From: Pseudomonadota bacterium
Lineage (GTDB): Bacteria > Pseudomonadota > Gammaproteobacteria > Burkholderiales > Burkholderiaceae_C
Assembly (NCBI GenBank): GCA_021805825.1
Contig: JAJZEC010000005.1
Location: forward strand, 1 to 64,000
Reading direction: 5' to 3'
DNA: 64,000 nucleotides
Part shown: in pieces, positions 17,005 through 27,332 of the stretch
Layout of the letters: every line of letters starts with the position of its first letter
Position numbering within the stretch: position 1 is the stretch's first letter
Program-made: the position numbers and the translations under genes
The notes under the pieces: model-generated
Database searches by the model: none
The model's input: the letters and a program-made list of their open reading frames with translations, nothing else
Told to the model about the DNA's origin: nothing

Positions 17005-19389
17005 TCAGGCTTGGGCGCTGCGGATGGCCTGCCACACGCGCAGCGGCGTGGCGGGCATGTCCAGATCCTTGACCCCCAGCGGGGCCAGGGCGTCGAGCAC
17101 GGCATTGATCACCGCCGGCGGAGAGCCGATCGCGCCGGCCTCTCCGCAGCCCTTGGTACCCAGCGGGTTGTGCACGCAGGGGGTGCAGATGGTGTCCAGG
17201 CTGGGCATCGGCAGGTCGTCGGCGCGCGGCATCGCGTAGTCGCTGAACGAGGCGGTCAGCAGCTGTCCGCTTTCCGGGTCGTAGACGCACTGCTCGAGCA
17301 GCGCCTGGCCGATGCCCTGCGCGATGCCCCCGTGCACCTGCCCCTCGACGATCATCGGGTTGATGATGGTGCCGAAGTCGTCGACCGCGGTGAAGCGGTC
17401 GATGCGCGTGGTGCCTGTGGCCGGGTCGATCTCCACCTCGCAGACGTAGGTTCCTGCCGGATAGGTGAAGTTCGTCGGGTCGTAGAACGCGGTTTCGTTC
17501 AGCCCCGGCTCGAGCTTGTCCAGCGGGTAGTTGTGCGGCACGTAGGCGGTCAGCGCCACCTGCGCGAAGGGGATCGACTTGTCGGTGCCCTTGACCGTGA
17601 AGTTGCCGTCGGCGAAGTCGATGTCGGCATCGCTGGCCTCGAGCAGGTGGGCGGCGATCTTCTTCGCCTTGGTCTCGATCTTGTCCAGCGCGCGCATGAT
17701 CGCCGCGCCGCCGACGCTGATCGAGCGCGAGCCGTAGGTACCCATGCCGAAGGGAACGCGACCGGTGTCGCCATGCACCACGTCGACGTTCTCCACCGGA
17801 ATGCCCAGACGCGCGGCGACGACCTGCGCGAAGGTCGTCTCGTGCCCCTGACCGTGGCTGTGCGAGCCGGTGAACACGGTCACGCTGCCCGTCGGATGCA
17901 CGCGCACTTCACCGCATTCGAACAGCCCCGCACGCGCGCCCAGGGCGCCGGCGATGTTGCTCGGCGCCAGGCCGCAGGCCTCGATGTAGCTGGAATAGCC
18001 GATGCCGCGCCGCAGGCCCTTGGCCTCGCTGGCCGCGCGCCGCGCGGCGAAGCCGGCGACGTCGGCCAGCTGCTGCGCACGCGTCATGCAACCGAGGTAG
18101 TCGCCAATGTCGTACTGCAGCGCCACCGGGGTCTGGTACGGCCATTGGTCGATGAAGTTGCGCTTGCGGATCTCGTCCTGCCCAAGGCCCAGTTCCCAGC
18201 CGCAGCGCGATACCAGGCGTTCGAGCAGGTAGGTGGCCTCGGGGCGCCCGGCGCCGCGGTAGGCGTCGACCGGCGCGGTGTTGGTGAACCAGGCATCGAC
18301 CTCGACGTAGATCTGCGGGGTCTTGTACTGCCCCGCCAGCAGGGTGCCGTAGAGGATGGTCGGCACCGCGGTGGCGAAGGTCGACAGGTAGGCGCCGAGC
18401 GCGGCATGGGTGTGCACCCGCAGAGCGAGGAAGCGGCCCTGCCCATCCATGGCCATCTCGGCATGGCTGACATGGTCGCGGCCGTGGGCGTCGCTGACGA
18501 AGGCCTCGCCGCGGTCGGCCGTCCATTTGACCGGACGGCCGCCGAGCTTCTTCGACGCCCAGGTCAGCGCCACGTCCTCGGCATACAGGTAGATCTTGGA
18601 GCCGAAGCCACCGCCGACGTCGGGGGCGATGACCCGCACCTTGTGCTCCGGCAGACCCATCACGAAGGCGGTCATCAGCAGCCGCTCGACGTGGGGGTTC
18701 TGGTTGGCCACGTACAGGGTGTACTCGTCGGAAGCCCGGTTGTAGCTGCCGATGGCCGAGCGCGGTTCGATGGCGTTGGGCACCAGACGGTTGTTCACCA
18801 GGTCGAGCCGGGTGACGTGCGCGGCCGAGGCGAAGGCCGCGTCGACCGCGGCCTTGTCCCCCAGCGCCCACTTGTAGCAGTGGTTGTCCGGCGCTTCGGC
18901 GTGCAGCGCCACGCCCTTGCCGGCGGCCGCGTCGCCGACCGCGGTGACCGCTGCCAGCACCTCGTAGTCGACCTCGACGAGTTCGGCGGCGTTGCGCGCC
19001 TGCAAGGCGCTGTCGGCCACGACCATCGCGACATGGTCGCCGACATAGCGCACCTTGCCCTGCGCCAGCACCGGATGCGGCGGCTCCTTCATCGGCGTGC
19101 CGTCGGTGCTGGTGATGAGCCAGCCGCAGGGCAGGCCGGCGATCTTGTCGGCGGCGATGTCGGCGCCGGTGAACACGGCATGCACGCCGGGCGCGGCGGC
19201 CGCGGCAGCGGTGTCGATCGAGCGGATGACCGCGTGCGCGTGCGGCGAGCGCACGAAGGCCGCGTAGAGCTGGCCGTCCAGGCGGATGTCATCGGTGTAC
19301 TGCCCGCCGCCGGTGAGGAAACGATAGTCCTCCTTGCGGCGCACGGCCTCGCCGATATGCGGCAGCTTGGCGAAATCGGATGCTCCCAT
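17005..19389 (-). CDS. coxL: Molybdenum hydroxylase large subunit, form II CoxL-like
   Basis: 794-residue catalytic subunit of the xanthine-oxidase family, binding Mo-MCD. The active-site loop reads AYRGAGR at residues 376-382, the form II signature; genuine form I CO dehydrogenase has AYRCSFR with the copper-binding cysteine. The catalytic glutamate region [12 protein letters not shown] is present near the C-terminus, and [12 protein letters not shown] near residue 254 matches the MCD-binding region. Thus it is a functional-looking hydroxylase, but CO as substrate is doubtful; aldehydes, purines or other heterocycles are possible. Gene order here is S-L-M. Confidence 0.88.
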   Translation of the reverse strand: MGASDFAKLPHIGEAVRRKEDYRFLTGGGQYTDDIRLDGQLYAAFVRSPHAHAVIRSIDTAAAAAAPGVHAVFTGADIAADKIAGLPCGWLITSTDGTPMKEPPHPVLAQGKVRYVGDHVAMVVADSALQARNAAELVEVDYEVLAAVTAVGDAAAGKGVALHAEAPDNHCYKWALGDKAAVDAAFASAAHVTRLDLVNNRLVPNAIEPRSAIGSYNRASDEYTLYVANQNPHVERLLMTAFVMGLPEHKVRVIAPDVGGGFGSKIYLYAEDVALTWASKKLGGRPVKWTADRGEAFVSDAHGRDHVSHAEMAMDGQGRFLALRVHTHAALGAYLSTFATAVPTILYGTLLAGQYKTPQIYVEVDAWFTNTAPVDAYRGAGRPEATYLLERLVSRCGWELGLGQDEIRKRNFIDQWPYQTPVALQYDIGDYLGCMTRAQQLADVAGFAARRAASEAKGLRRGIGYSSYIEACGLAPSNIAGALGARAGLFECGEVRVHPTGSVTVFTGSHSHGQGHETTFAQVVAARLGIPVENVDVVHGDTGRVPFGMGTYGSRSISVGGAAIMRALDKIETKAKKIAAHLLEASDADIDFADGNFTVKGTDKSIPFAQVALTAYVPHNYPLDKLEPGLNETAFYDPTNFTYPAGTYVCEVEIDPATGTTRIDRFTAVDDFGTIINPMIVEGQVHGGIAQGIGQALLEQCVYDPESGQLLTASFSDYAMPRADDLPMPSLDTICTPCVHNPLGTKGCGEAGAIGSPPAVINAVLDALAPLGVKDLDMPATPLRVWQAIRSAQA

Positions 19390-19430
19390 TTCGAGTCTCC
19401 TGTGGTGTATGGTTTGCGGGGCGTCCGGAA

Positions 19431-19901
19431 TCAGCTGCCGGACATCGCCTCACGGCCCTTTTGCACGGCCTTCACGATGTTGTGGTATCCGGTGCAGCGG
19501 CACAGGTTGCCTTCGAGCAGTTCGCGGATCTCCTGCTCGCTGGCCCCCGGGTGCCGGTTGCACAGATCGACCGAGCTCATCACCATGCCCGGGGTGCAGA
19601 AACCGCATTGCAGGCCGTGGCATTCCTTGAAGGCCGCCTGCATCGGGTGCAGGGTGCCGTCGGCCGCGGCCAGGCCCTCGATGGTCGTGACCGCGCCGCC
19701 GTCGGCCTGCGCCGCCAGCATGTTGCAGGACTTGACGGCGTTGCCGTTGAGCAGAACCGTGCAGGCGCCGCACTGCGCGGTATCGCAGCCGACATGGGTT
19801 CCGGTCAGGCGCAGGTGCTCGCGCAGGGCCTGCACCAGCAGGGTGCCGGGCTCGACATCGAGGGTGTGGCGCTGCCCATTGACGGTCAACGTGACTTGCA
19901 T
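19431..19901 (-). CDS. coxS: 2Fe-2S small subunit of molybdenum hydroxylase (CoxS-like)
   Basis: 156-residue protein with both 2Fe-2S clusters of the family: the plant-type cluster [15 protein letters not shown] near residue 40 and the helical-domain cluster CGFCTPGM ... [10 protein letters not shown] near residues 99-140. It transfers electrons from the molybdenum site in CoxL to FAD in CoxM. It is first in the minus-strand operon, so the promoter should lie in the 234-bp gap shared with the divergent regulator gene. Confidence 0.92.
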   Translation of the reverse strand: MQVTLTVNGQRHTLDVEPGTLLVQALREHLRLTGTHVGCDTAQCGACTVLLNGNAVKSCNMLAAQADGGAVTTIEGLAAADGTLHPMQAAFKECHGLQCGFCTPGMVMSSVDLCNRHPGASEQEIRELLEGNLCRCTGYHNIVKAVQKGREAMSGS

Positions 19902-20135
19902 CGCGGGTCTCCTGGGGTAGGCACCGGTCGATCCCGGCGCATGCGTCTATGATTGCCCGCCATTGTTCGGTGGCGACGCCGCGGCCTCAAGTAAGACCCT
20001 TTAGGGAAAATACTGAATTCGCCCCTTTGCCGCAGGAAATTTCTCAAAATAGAACAACTCGACCGCAACGCCGCGCGATCCGCTGCCTACCGTGCCGGGC
20101 TGCCGCCCGCCACCCGCTACACCGAGGAGCCGTTG
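19902..20135. other. Divergent intergenic region coxS / AcoR-like regulator
   Basis: The 234-bp gap includes an AT-rich core (about 19990-20065) that contrasts with the GC-rich surroundings and should hold both promoters. No -24/-12 sigma-54 motif was found on either strand here, and no convincing -35/-10 pair could be chosen by eye. Confidence 0.5.
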
Positions 20136-21275
20136 ATGTCCGTCGCCCCCGCCTTGCCCGCCGACCCCCGGCTGCAACGCATCGACCAGGCACGCCACCT
20201 GGTGATGGTCGAGGGACGCGAACTACCGCCGGCGGTGCTCGGCGAGCGGCGCGACTGGATCGCCCGTTCCTGGCGGCGCTGCCTGCAACGCGGCCGCCGT
20301 CCGCAGGACAAGGTGGCCTTCGACTGCGTCCCGCGGTCCGCGCTGCGTGCCAGCCGCGAGCGCAACCAGGCCTTGCTGGCGGCGGCCTCGCCGCTGCTCG
20401 ACGAACTCGCGCGGGCGATTGCCCGCACCCGCTACTTCGCGATCCTGACCGATGCGCAGGGCCTGGTCGTCGATGTGCGCGGCGCGGTCGACCACGACGA
20501 TCGGCGCGCGCATTGCATCGCCCGCGTCGGCGTCGACCTGTCCGAGGCCAGCGTCGGCACCAGTGCGATCTCGGCGGCGCTGACCGAGCTGCAGCCGGTA
20601 TGGCTGCACCGGGGGGAGCATTTCTTCCACGACACGTCGATCTACAGCTGCGCCGGTGCGCCGCTGTTCGGCCCCGACGGTCGCTGCGTGGGCATGATCG
20701 ACCTCACCGGGATCGAAGCCGCCGAGCGCCCGGAGCTCGCCGGCCTCGCCGCGCAGGCCGCGCGGCGCATCGAGAACGCCCTCGTGCTGCGCCACGAGCA
20801 CGCGCTGCTGCTGCGCCTGAACTGGCCCGGCCACGCGCTCGGCGGCGACGACGACGCCCTGCTCTGCCTGGATGCCGACGGCTGGGTGCGCGCGGCCAAC
20901 CGCGCCGCGCGCACCCTGGTGCCGCAGCTGGCCGCGGTCGGCGCGCAGGTGCACGCGGGCGAGGTGTTCGCGCTGGCTCCGCAGCGCCTGTTCGACCATG
21001 CGCGGGCCAGCGAGCTGCTGGATACCGGCCCGATGGAACTGCCGCTGTGGTCCGGGCTGCTGGTGCAGTTGCGCGCCCGCCGCGGCGGGCACGAGCTGCG
21101 CGTCCCGCTCGCCTCGGCGCGCAGCCGCATGTCCCTGCAGCAGCTGGAGGACGCGCTGGTGCGACAGGCAGTGGACACCGCGCGGGGCAATGTCGCCGAA
21201 GCCGCGCGCGCGCTGGGGGTGAGCCGCGCCACCGTCTACCGCAAGCTGGGCGCCCGCCCGCAGACCCGGAAATGA
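20136..21275 (+). CDS. GAF-Fis regulator, AcoR-like but lacking the AAA+ domain
   Basis: 379-residue transcriptional regulator. The N-terminal part (about residues 30-230) resembles the GAF-type sensor region of AcoR-family activators (IARSWRRCLQRG, GVDLSEASVGTSAISAAL, CAGAPLFGPDGRCVGMIDLTG). The C-terminus is a Fis-type helix-turn-helix (DTARGNVAEAARALGVSRATVYRKLG). Between them a short PAS-like stretch replaces the usual AAA+ domain: no GESGTGKE and no GAFTGA. It therefore cannot be a sigma-54 activator of the usual kind. It is transcribed away from coxS, the classic position of a pathway regulator. TTG at 20133 is an alternative start; ATG at 20136 is preferred. Confidence 0.82.
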   Translation: MSVAPALPADPRLQRIDQARHLVMVEGRELPPAVLGERRDWIARSWRRCLQRGRRPQDKVAFDCVPRSALRASRERNQALLAAASPLLDELARAIARTRYFAILTDAQGLVVDVRGAVDHDDRRAHCIARVGVDLSEASVGTSAISAALTELQPVWLHRGEHFFHDTSIYSCAGAPLFGPDGRCVGMIDLTGIEAAERPELAGLAAQAARRIENALVLRHEHALLLRLNWPGHALGGDDDALLCLDADGWVRAANRAARTLVPQLAAVGAQVHAGEVFALAPQRLFDHARASELLDTGPMELPLWSGLLVQLRARRGGHELRVPLASARSRMSLQQLEDALVRQAVDTARGNVAEAARALGVSRATVYRKLGARPQTRK

Positions 21276-21361
21276 GCAGGCAGGGCCCATCCAAGGGAAG
21301 GCCCGCACGCGAGGCCACTCGCCGCAGCGGGTCCTGATCGGCTGCGACGCGGGAGCTTTGC

Positions 21362-22054
21362 CTAGACGGAAATCAGCGCGCGCACGCCATCGCGTTCCAT
21401 GTCCTCGCCGCGCCCGGCGCGCACGATCTCGCCGCGCGCCATCACGCAATAGTGGTCGGCCAGCGCGCGGGCGAAGTCGAAGTACTGCTCGACCAGCAGG
21501 ATGGCCATGTCGCCGCGCGCGGCGAGCAGGCGGATCACGCGTTCGATCTCCTTGATGATCGACGGCTGGATGCCCTCGGTGGGCTCGTCCAGCACCAGCA
21601 GCCTGGGGCGGGCGGCCAGGGCGCGCGCGATGGCCAGTTGCTGCTGCTGCCCGCCCGACAGGTCGCCGCCGCGCCGCCCCAGCATCTGGCGCAGCACCGG
21701 GAACAACTCGAACAACTCCTCCGGAACCTGTGGACGCCCGGGCAGCCCGGCCAGCCCCATGCGCAGGTTGTCCAGCACGCTCAGGCGGGCGAAGACCTCG
21801 CGCCCCTGCGGCACGTAGCCGATGCCCAGGCGGGCGCGCGCGTCCGGCGACAGGCGCTCGATGCGCCGGCCATCGAGCTCGATGCTGCCGGAGCGGATGG
21901 GCACCAGGCCCATCAGCGATTTCAGCAAGGTGGTCTTGCCCACGCCGTTGCGCCCCAGCAGCGCCAGCACCTGGCCGCGCTGCAGCTGCAGGCTGAGCCC
22001 ACGCAGGATATGGCTGCCGCCGTAGAACTGGTCGATGGATTGAATGCTCAGCAT
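21362..22054 (-). CDS. urtE: Urea ABC transporter ATP-binding protein UrtE
   Basis: 230-residue ATPase of the branched-chain/urea (HAAT) class. Walker A GRNGVGKTTLLKSL near residue 36, ABC signature LSGGQQQQLAIARAL, Walker B LLVLDEPTEGIQPSIIKEIE; the EGIQPSII segment is characteristic of UrtE rather than LivF. It lies 31 bp after urtD at the end of urtABCDE. Start chosen at the ATG opening MLSIQSIDQFYGGS, matching family N-termini. Confidence 0.94.
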   Translation of the reverse strand: MLSIQSIDQFYGGSHILRGLSLQLQRGQVLALLGRNGVGKTTLLKSLMGLVPIRSGSIELDGRRIERLSPDARARLGIGYVPQGREVFARLSVLDNLRMGLAGLPGRPQVPEELFELFPVLRQMLGRRGGDLSGGQQQQLAIARALAARPRLLVLDEPTEGIQPSIIKEIERVIRLLAARGDMAILLVEQYFDFARALADHYCVMARGEIVRAGRGEDMERDGVRALISV

Positions 22055-22085
22055 GAGCCTGCTCCCTGGCTTCGCATGCGCTCGA

Positions 22086-22982
22086 TCAGCGGCCGAGATA
22101 GACCTCGACCACACGCTCGTCGGACTGCACCTGCTCCAGGCTGCCCTCGGCCAGCACGCTGCCCTCATGCAGCACGGTGACCCGGCGCGCGATGGCGCGC
22201 ACGAACTCCATGTCGTGTTCCACCACCATCAGCGTGTGGCGCCCGGCCAGGGACAGCAGCAGCTCGGCCGTGCGCTCGGTCTCGGCGTCGGTCATGCCCG
22301 CCACCGGTTCGTCGAGCAACAACAGCTGCGGCTCGAGCATCAGCAGCATGCCGATCTCCAGCCACTGCTTCTGGCCGTGCGACAGGTCGCCGGCGCGGCG
22401 CCGGGCCTGTTCGTGCAGCCCGATGGTCTCCAGCACCTCCTGCATGCGCAGGCGCTGCGCGGCGCTGAGCCGGGCGAACAGCGCGTCGCGCACGCGCTTG
22501 GACGCCTTCATCGCCAGCTCCAGGTTCTCCAGCACGTCCAGGTTCTCGAACACCGTGGGCTTCTGGAACTTGCGCCCGATGCCGGCGGCCACCACCTCGG
22601 CCTCGCGCAGGCGCAGCAGGTCGATGGTCTGGCCGAACCAGGCCTGGCCCGCGTCCGGTCGGGTCTTGCCGGTGATCACGTCCATCATCGTCGTCTTGCC
22701 GGCGCCGTTGGGGCCGATGACGCAGCGCAGTTCGCCCAAATCGATGGACAGGCTCAGGCGGTTGAGTGCGCGAAATCCGTCGAAGCGCACGCTGATGTCG
22801 TCCAGGTACAAGGCCACGCCGTGGCTGAGATCGACCCCCGCGGGACGCACGCGCGACAGTCCACCGGTGGCCTCGCCGGCCTCGGGAGCCTGGCGGAACA
22901 CCACCTCGCGCCAATCCAGTCCGGAGGCGTTTGGTCCGGCGGCGCCGGCCGCCGCGCGGCCCGGGTACGGGGATTCAGTCAC
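22086..22982 (-). CDS. urtD: Urea ABC transporter ATP-binding protein UrtD
   Basis: 298-residue ATPase with Walker A GPNGAGKTTMMDVITGKTRPD, the FQKPTVFENLDVLENLELAM motif diagnostic of UrtD, signature LSHGQKQWLEIGMLL and Walker B LLLLDEPVAGM. It has about 55 extra N-terminal residues before the ABC core, usual in beta-proteobacterial UrtD. The start is a GTG at 22982 that overlaps the urtC stop by 8 bp; no ATG fits better. Confidence 0.93.
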   Translation of the reverse strand: MTESPYPGRAAAGAAGPNASGLDWREVVFRQAPEAGEATGGLSRVRPAGVDLSHGVALYLDDISVRFDGFRALNRLSLSIDLGELRCVIGPNGAGKTTMMDVITGKTRPDAGQAWFGQTIDLLRLREAEVVAAGIGRKFQKPTVFENLDVLENLELAMKASKRVRDALFARLSAAQRLRMQEVLETIGLHEQARRRAGDLSHGQKQWLEIGMLLMLEPQLLLLDEPVAGMTDAETERTAELLLSLAGRHTLMVVEHDMEFVRAIARRVTVLHEGSVLAEGSLEQVQSDERVVEVYLGR

Positions 22983-24138
22983 GGCTGCGCCTCCAGGAGA
23001 CGAGAAGCCCGGCGATGCCGCCCGGAGCGTACAGCGTGACCGCCACGAACAGCGCGCCCAGCAGGTACAGCCAGAATTGGGGGAAGGCCGCGGTGAGCCA
23101 GCTCTTCGCGGCGTTGACCAGCACCGCACCCAGCACGGATCCGATCAGCGTGCCGCGCCCACCCACCGCGACCCAGATGGCGATCTCGATGGAATGGGCC
23201 GGCGACATCTCGCCGGGGTTGATGATGCCGACCTGGGGCGCGTACAGCGCGCCGGCCAGGCCGCACACCATGGCCGAGACCGTCCACGCGAACAATTTGA
23301 ACCACAGCGGCTCGTAGCCGCAGAACATGACGCGGCTCTCGGCGTCGCGTATGGCGCTGAGCAGGCGCCCGAAGCGCCCGCGCACCAGCCAGCGCAGCAG
23401 CACGAAACACAACACCAGGCACAGGCTGGTGACCACGAACAGCGCCACGGTCATGCGCGCAGTACCCACCTGCCAGCCCAGCAGGATCTTGAAGTCGGTG
23501 AGCCCGTTGTTGCCGCCGAAGCCCGTCTCGTTGCGGAAGAACAGCAGCATCGCGGCGTAGGTCAGCGCCTGGGTGATGATGGAGAAATACACCCCGCGGA
23601 TACGCGAGCGAAAGGCGAAGAATCCGAACACGAAGGCCAGCAGACCCGGCACGGCCAGTGCCAGGAACAGCGCGTAGGCGAAGTGACTCGTACCCGCCCA
23701 GTACCAGGGGAAACGAGTCCACTGCATGAATTGCATGAAATCGGGCAAGGTGCCGCTGGCCGCGTTCATGGCGCGGTTCAGGTACATGCCCATGGCGTAG
23801 CCGCCCAGCGCGAAGAACAGCCCATGGCCCAGCGACAGGATGCCGCCGTAGCCCCACACCAGATCCATGGCCAGCGCCACCATCGCATAGCACAGGATCT
23901 TGCCCGCCAGGCCCACCCAGTAGGACGACACATGCCAGGCACTGGCCTGCGGAAGATCCAGTGCCAGCCAGGGCACCAGCAGGCAGCTGGCCAGCACGAA
24001 CACGACCAGCGCGGCCCAGCCCCAGGCTGGCAGAAGGCCGGTTGCGGGCGCGGCCGCCACGGCCCGCGGCGCCACCCCATGAACGCTGGTGGCAGCCTCG
24101 GCAGCCCCGTCGGACAGGCTCGGCGAACGCGACGACAT
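22975..24138 (-). CDS. urtC: Urea ABC transporter permease UrtC
   Basis: 387-residue permease with about ten hydrophobic segments, the YGGILSLGHGLFFALGGYAMGMYL motif and the conserved GGRGTLIGSVLGAVLVN near the C-terminus. The ATG at 24138 is preferred over one 18 bp upstream because a GGAGGG Shine-Dalgarno lies 5' of it and inside the longer reading. It sits 4 bp from urtB and forms the channel together with it. Confidence 0.94.
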   Translation of the reverse strand: MSSRSPSLSDGAAEAATSVHGVAPRAVAAAPATGLLPAWGWAALVVFVLASCLLVPWLALDLPQASAWHVSSYWVGLAGKILCYAMVALAMDLVWGYGGILSLGHGLFFALGGYAMGMYLNRAMNAASGTLPDFMQFMQWTRFPWYWAGTSHFAYALFLALAVPGLLAFVFGFFAFRSRIRGVYFSIITQALTYAAMLLFFRNETGFGGNNGLTDFKILLGWQVGTARMTVALFVVTSLCLVLCFVLLRWLVRGRFGRLLSAIRDAESRVMFCGYEPLWFKLFAWTVSAMVCGLAGALYAPQVGIINPGEMSPAHSIEIAIWVAVGGRGTLIGSVLGAVLVNAAKSWLTAAFPQFWLYLLGALFVAVTLYAPGGIAGLLVSWRRSRD

Positions 24139-24142
24139 GGCA

Positions 24143-25768
24143 TCAACCCTCCACACTGCGGCCCTTCAGGGCGAACAGGCCCTGCGGACGCTTCTGGATG
24201 AACAGGATGATCACGCCCAGCACGGCGATCTTGGCCAGCACCGCGCCGGCCACGCCCTCCAGCAGGGTGTTGACCACCCCCAGGCCGAGTGCCGCCACCA
24301 CGGTGCCGCTGAGCTGGCCCACGCCACCGAGCACCACCACCATGAAACAGTCGACGATGTACTGGGTGCCCATTTCCGGGCTGACGTTGCCCACCTGGCT
24401 GAGCGCGCAGCCCGCCAGCCCGGCGATGCCGGTGCCCAGCCCGAAGGCCAGCCAGTCCACGCGCGCGGTGCGCACCCCCACGCAGGCCGCCATGGGCCGG
24501 TTCTGGGTCACCGCGCGCACGAACAGCCCCAGGCGGGTGCGCCCGATGAGCAGGGCCATGGCCAGCAGCACGCAGGCGGTGAAGCCCAGGATGGCCATGC
24601 GGTTGTAGGGGAGGATGAGATTGGCCATCAGGTGCAGCCCGCCCGACATCCACGGTGGGTTGTCCACCTGCACGTTCTGCGGCCCGAACAGGCTGCGCAC
24701 GGCCTGGATCAGCAGCAGACTGATGCCCCAGGTGGCCAGCAGGGTCTCCAGCGGGCGCCCGTACAGCCGGCGGATCACCACTCGCTCGGCGACCACGCCC
24801 ACGCCACCGGCCACCAGGAAGGAGCAAGGCACCGCGAACACCAGCGCGTAGTTCTGCCAGGCCGGAAGGTAGGCCTGGAACAGGCTCTGCACCACGTAGG
24901 TGGCGTAGGCGCCGAGCATGATGAACTCGCCCTGCGCCATGTTGATCACGCCCATCAAGCCGTAGTTCACCGCCAGGCCCAGCGCAGCCAGCAGCAGGAT
25001 GCTGCCCAGGCTGATGCCCGAGAACAGCATGCCCACGCGCTCGCCCCAGGCCAGGCGCGAATCGATGGCGTTCAGCGAGGCCTGGATGCGCTGGCGCACC
25101 GCCGCATCCGGCTCCACCCAGGCATCGCCGTTGCGCTGCAGGCGCTCCAGCAGCAGGGAACGCACGGCCGGGTAGTCGCTGGCGGCCAGCTCCCCGGCGG
25201 CCGCGAGGCGTTGCGCCGCGTCGCCCGAGCGCAGGCGCGCGGCGGCCACCAGCAGGCGCAGGCGCTGGCGGATTCCGGGGTCGGTCTCCTGTTGCAGCGC
25301 TCGGCGCACCAGCCCTGCGTCGAGCGACTCCGGATCGCCCTCCAGACGCTGCACCGCCTGCAGGCGCTCGGCACGAAGCGGCGAGAACAGATGCAGCGCC
25401 GCGCGCGCGGCCAGCAACTGCTTGCGCAGATAGTTGTTGTTCACCACCGGCTGCGCGTCGGCCCCTGGGTTCAGCACCTTGCCGCTGACCGCGTCGACCC
25501 ACTGCCCGTCCTGCCGCATCTCCACCTTGTCGCCGTCGAGCTGCACCCGGTCGTCCAGCAGCGCGCCGAGGAATGCGGCGAGCCGGGCGTCCGGCTGCCC
25601 CAGCGCCTGGTGCAGCGCGCGCAGGCGCGCCGAGGTACTGCCCTGGCTCAGCGCCAGCGCCTGAGGCGCGTCCAGCGCCAGCGCCGGGCGCCACGCCGCC
25701 ATGCCCAGGAGCAGCAGCAGAGGCAGGAGGATGCGCGGCAGACGGACGGCGTGGGCTGGACGGGACAT
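24143..25768 (-). CDS. urtB: Urea ABC transporter permease UrtB
   Basis: 541-residue permease. A signal-like hydrophobic N-terminus (LPRILLPLLLLLGMAAWRPALA) precedes an approximately 220-residue non-membrane domain typical of UrtB, and the C-terminal 300 residues form the LivH-like membrane part (INMAQGEFIMLGAYATYV, ALGLGVVNTLLEG, FIQKRPQGLFALKGR). It is the second gene of urtABCDE, 38 bp after urtA. Confidence 0.94.
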   Translation of the reverse strand: MSRPAHAVRLPRILLPLLLLLGMAAWRPALALDAPQALALSQGSTSARLRALHQALGQPDARLAAFLGALLDDRVQLDGDKVEMRQDGQWVDAVSGKVLNPGADAQPVVNNNYLRKQLLAARAALHLFSPLRAERLQAVQRLEGDPESLDAGLVRRALQQETDPGIRQRLRLLVAAARLRSGDAAQRLAAAGELAASDYPAVRSLLLERLQRNGDAWVEPDAAVRQRIQASLNAIDSRLAWGERVGMLFSGISLGSILLLAALGLAVNYGLMGVINMAQGEFIMLGAYATYVVQSLFQAYLPAWQNYALVFAVPCSFLVAGGVGVVAERVVIRRLYGRPLETLLATWGISLLLIQAVRSLFGPQNVQVDNPPWMSGGLHLMANLILPYNRMAILGFTACVLLAMALLIGRTRLGLFVRAVTQNRPMAACVGVRTARVDWLAFGLGTGIAGLAGCALSQVGNVSPEMGTQYIVDCFMVVVLGGVGQLSGTVVAALGLGVVNTLLEGVAGAVLAKIAVLGVIILFIQKRPQGLFALKGRSVEG

Positions 25769-25806
25769 GGCGTGGCGCTCGGACGGCGACGGGCTGAAGC
25801 GGGGAA

Positions 25807-27048
25807 TCAGGCGTTCTTGGGCTTGGGGATGTAGGGGCTCCAGGACTCGCCGGCCACCAGGCCCTTGGACTTCCACACCACGTCGAACTGACCGTCGGCG
25901 CGCACCTGGCCGATGAGCACGGGCTTGCTCAGGTACTGGTTCTCCAGCACTTCCACCGTGTAGCCGTCGGGCGCGGCGAACTTCTGCCCCACCAGCGCCT
26001 TGCGCACCGCGTCGACCTTGGTGGACTTGGCCTTCTCGACCGCCTGCTTCCACATGTGGATGCCGATGTACGAGGCTTCCATCGGGTCGTCGGTGACCGG
26101 ATAGTCCTTCAGGCCCTTGGCCTTCACCCAGCTCTTCCAGGACTTGACGAACTTCTCGTTGGTCGGGTTTTTCAGCGACTCGTAGTAGTTCCACGCGGTG
26201 AGCTGGCCCACCAGCGGCTTGCAGTCGATGCCGGCCAGTTCCTGCTCGGCCACCGAGAAGCCCACCACCGGGATGTCGGTGGCCTTGATGCCCTGGTTGC
26301 CGAGCTCCTTGTAGAAGGGAACGTTGGAGTCGCCGTTGATGGTGGAGATCACGCAGGTCGGCCCCGCCGAGGCGAACTTCTTGATCTGGGCGACGATGTT
26401 CTGGTAGTTGCTGAAGCCGAAGGGGGTGTAGACCTCGACGATGTCGCTGTCCTTGACCCCCTTGGAATGCAGGAAGCCGCGCAGAATGGCGTTGGTGGTA
26501 CGCGGGTACACGTAGTCGGTGCCGAGCAGGAAGAAGCGCTTGGCGCCACCGCCGTCCTGGCTCATCAGGTATTGGGTGGCGGGGATGGCCTGCTGGTTGG
26601 GCGCGGCGCCGGTGTACACGACGTGCGGATCCTGCTCCTGGCCCTCGAACTGCACCGGGTAGAACAGCAGCCCGTTGAGCTCGTCGAGCACCGGCAGCAC
26701 CGACTTGCGCGAGACCGAGGTCCAGCAGCCGAAGATGGCCGCCACCTTGTCCTGCGCGATCAGCTGGCGCGCCTTCTCGGCGAACAGCGGCCAGTTCGAC
26801 GCCGGGTCGACCACCACCGGTTCGATGGGGTGGCCGTCCACGCCCCCCGCGGCGTTGATCTCGGCGATGGTCATCAGATCCACGTCCTTCAGCGCGGTCT
26901 CCGAGATCGCCATGGTTCCGGACAGGGAATGCAGGATGCCGACCTTGATCGGCGACTTGCCCGCGGCGATCGCCGGGAACGGCAGGCTGCTGGCCGCGAC
27001 GGCGGCGGCTGCGCCGCCCAGAGTCTTGATGGCATTGCGACGGTCCAT
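25807..27048 (-). CDS. urtA: Urea ABC transporter substrate-binding protein UrtA
   Basis: 413-residue periplasmic urea-binding protein. The N-terminus [20 protein letters not shown] is a Tat-like twin-arginine signal, followed by the mature start [20 protein letters not shown]. The [19 protein letters not shown] segment is typical of UrtA over LivK. The ATG at 27048 is placed 9 nt after an AGAGG Shine-Dalgarno; an ATG at 27057 is too close to it. It leads the urea-uptake operon and is preceded by a sigma-54 promoter. Confidence 0.94.
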   Translation of the reverse strand: MDRRNAIKTLGGAAAAVAASSLPFPAIAAGKSPIKVGILHSLSGTMAISETALKDVDLMTIAEINAAGGVDGHPIEPVVVDPASNWPLFAEKARQLIAQDKVAAIFGCWTSVSRKSVLPVLDELNGLLFYPVQFEGQEQDPHVVYTGAAPNQQAIPATQYLMSQDGGGAKRFFLLGTDYVYPRTTNAILRGFLHSKGVKDSDIVEVYTPFGFSNYQNIVAQIKKFASAGPTCVISTINGDSNVPFYKELGNQGIKATDIPVVGFSVAEQELAGIDCKPLVGQLTAWNYYESLKNPTNEKFVKSWKSWVKAKGLKDYPVTDDPMEASYIGIHMWKQAVEKAKSTKVDAVRKALVGQKFAAPDGYTVEVLENQYLSKPVLIGQVRADGQFDVVWKSKGLVAGESWSPYIPKPKNA

Positions 27049-27090
27049 GCTGGTCATCCTCTTCAAGGGGTTCAAGGGATGCCGAGCTTT

Positions 27091-27107
27091 TGCAAGTCCC
27101 ATGCCAC
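27091..27107 (-). promoter_or_regulatory. Sigma-54 promoter of urtABCDE
   Basis: Read on the minus strand the site is GTGGCATGGGACTTGCA: TGGCA at -24 and TTGCA at -12, with exactly 10 nt between the invariant GG and GC. It ends 43 bp upstream of the urtA start codon. Sigma-54 control fits nitrogen-limitation induction of urea uptake through NtrC, which is family knowledge; NtrC itself is not in the window. Confidence 0.8.
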
Positions 27108-27245
27108 CCGGGCCCCGCGGACAGCGCGCCGCCGGAAGGCTGCAGCGGCGCGGCGAGCCCGCCCGCCCGCGCGAGGCCGCGTGGGCGCGCGTGGCCCGCG
27201 CGTGGCGCCGTCGCACGCACCAGCGGCGGGCGCCGGGCGCGCCCA

Positions 27246-27262
27246 CGCACCGCCTTCGTGCG
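27246..27262. promoter_or_regulatory. NtrC-like enhancer dyad CGCAC-N7-GTGCG
   Basis: A perfect 5-bp dyad with a 7-bp centre has the same GCAC-N7-GTGC geometry as the NtrC site TGCAC-N7-GTGCA. It lies about 140 bp upstream of the urtA -24 element, a usual enhancer distance. A second, degenerate half-match begins at 27268. In DNA of this GC content a chance match is possible. Confidence 0.4.
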
Positions 27263-27332
27263 CCCTCGCACCACCATGCGCAGCCCCCACCCGCCCAGGC
27301 AGAGGCCATGAACACCGCGACCGCGGGTACGA

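Noticed and set aside
17005..19901. coxSLM as a true aerobic CO dehydrogenase
   Set aside because: The large subunit lacks the AYRCSFR loop with its copper-binding cysteine and has the form II AYRGAGR loop.
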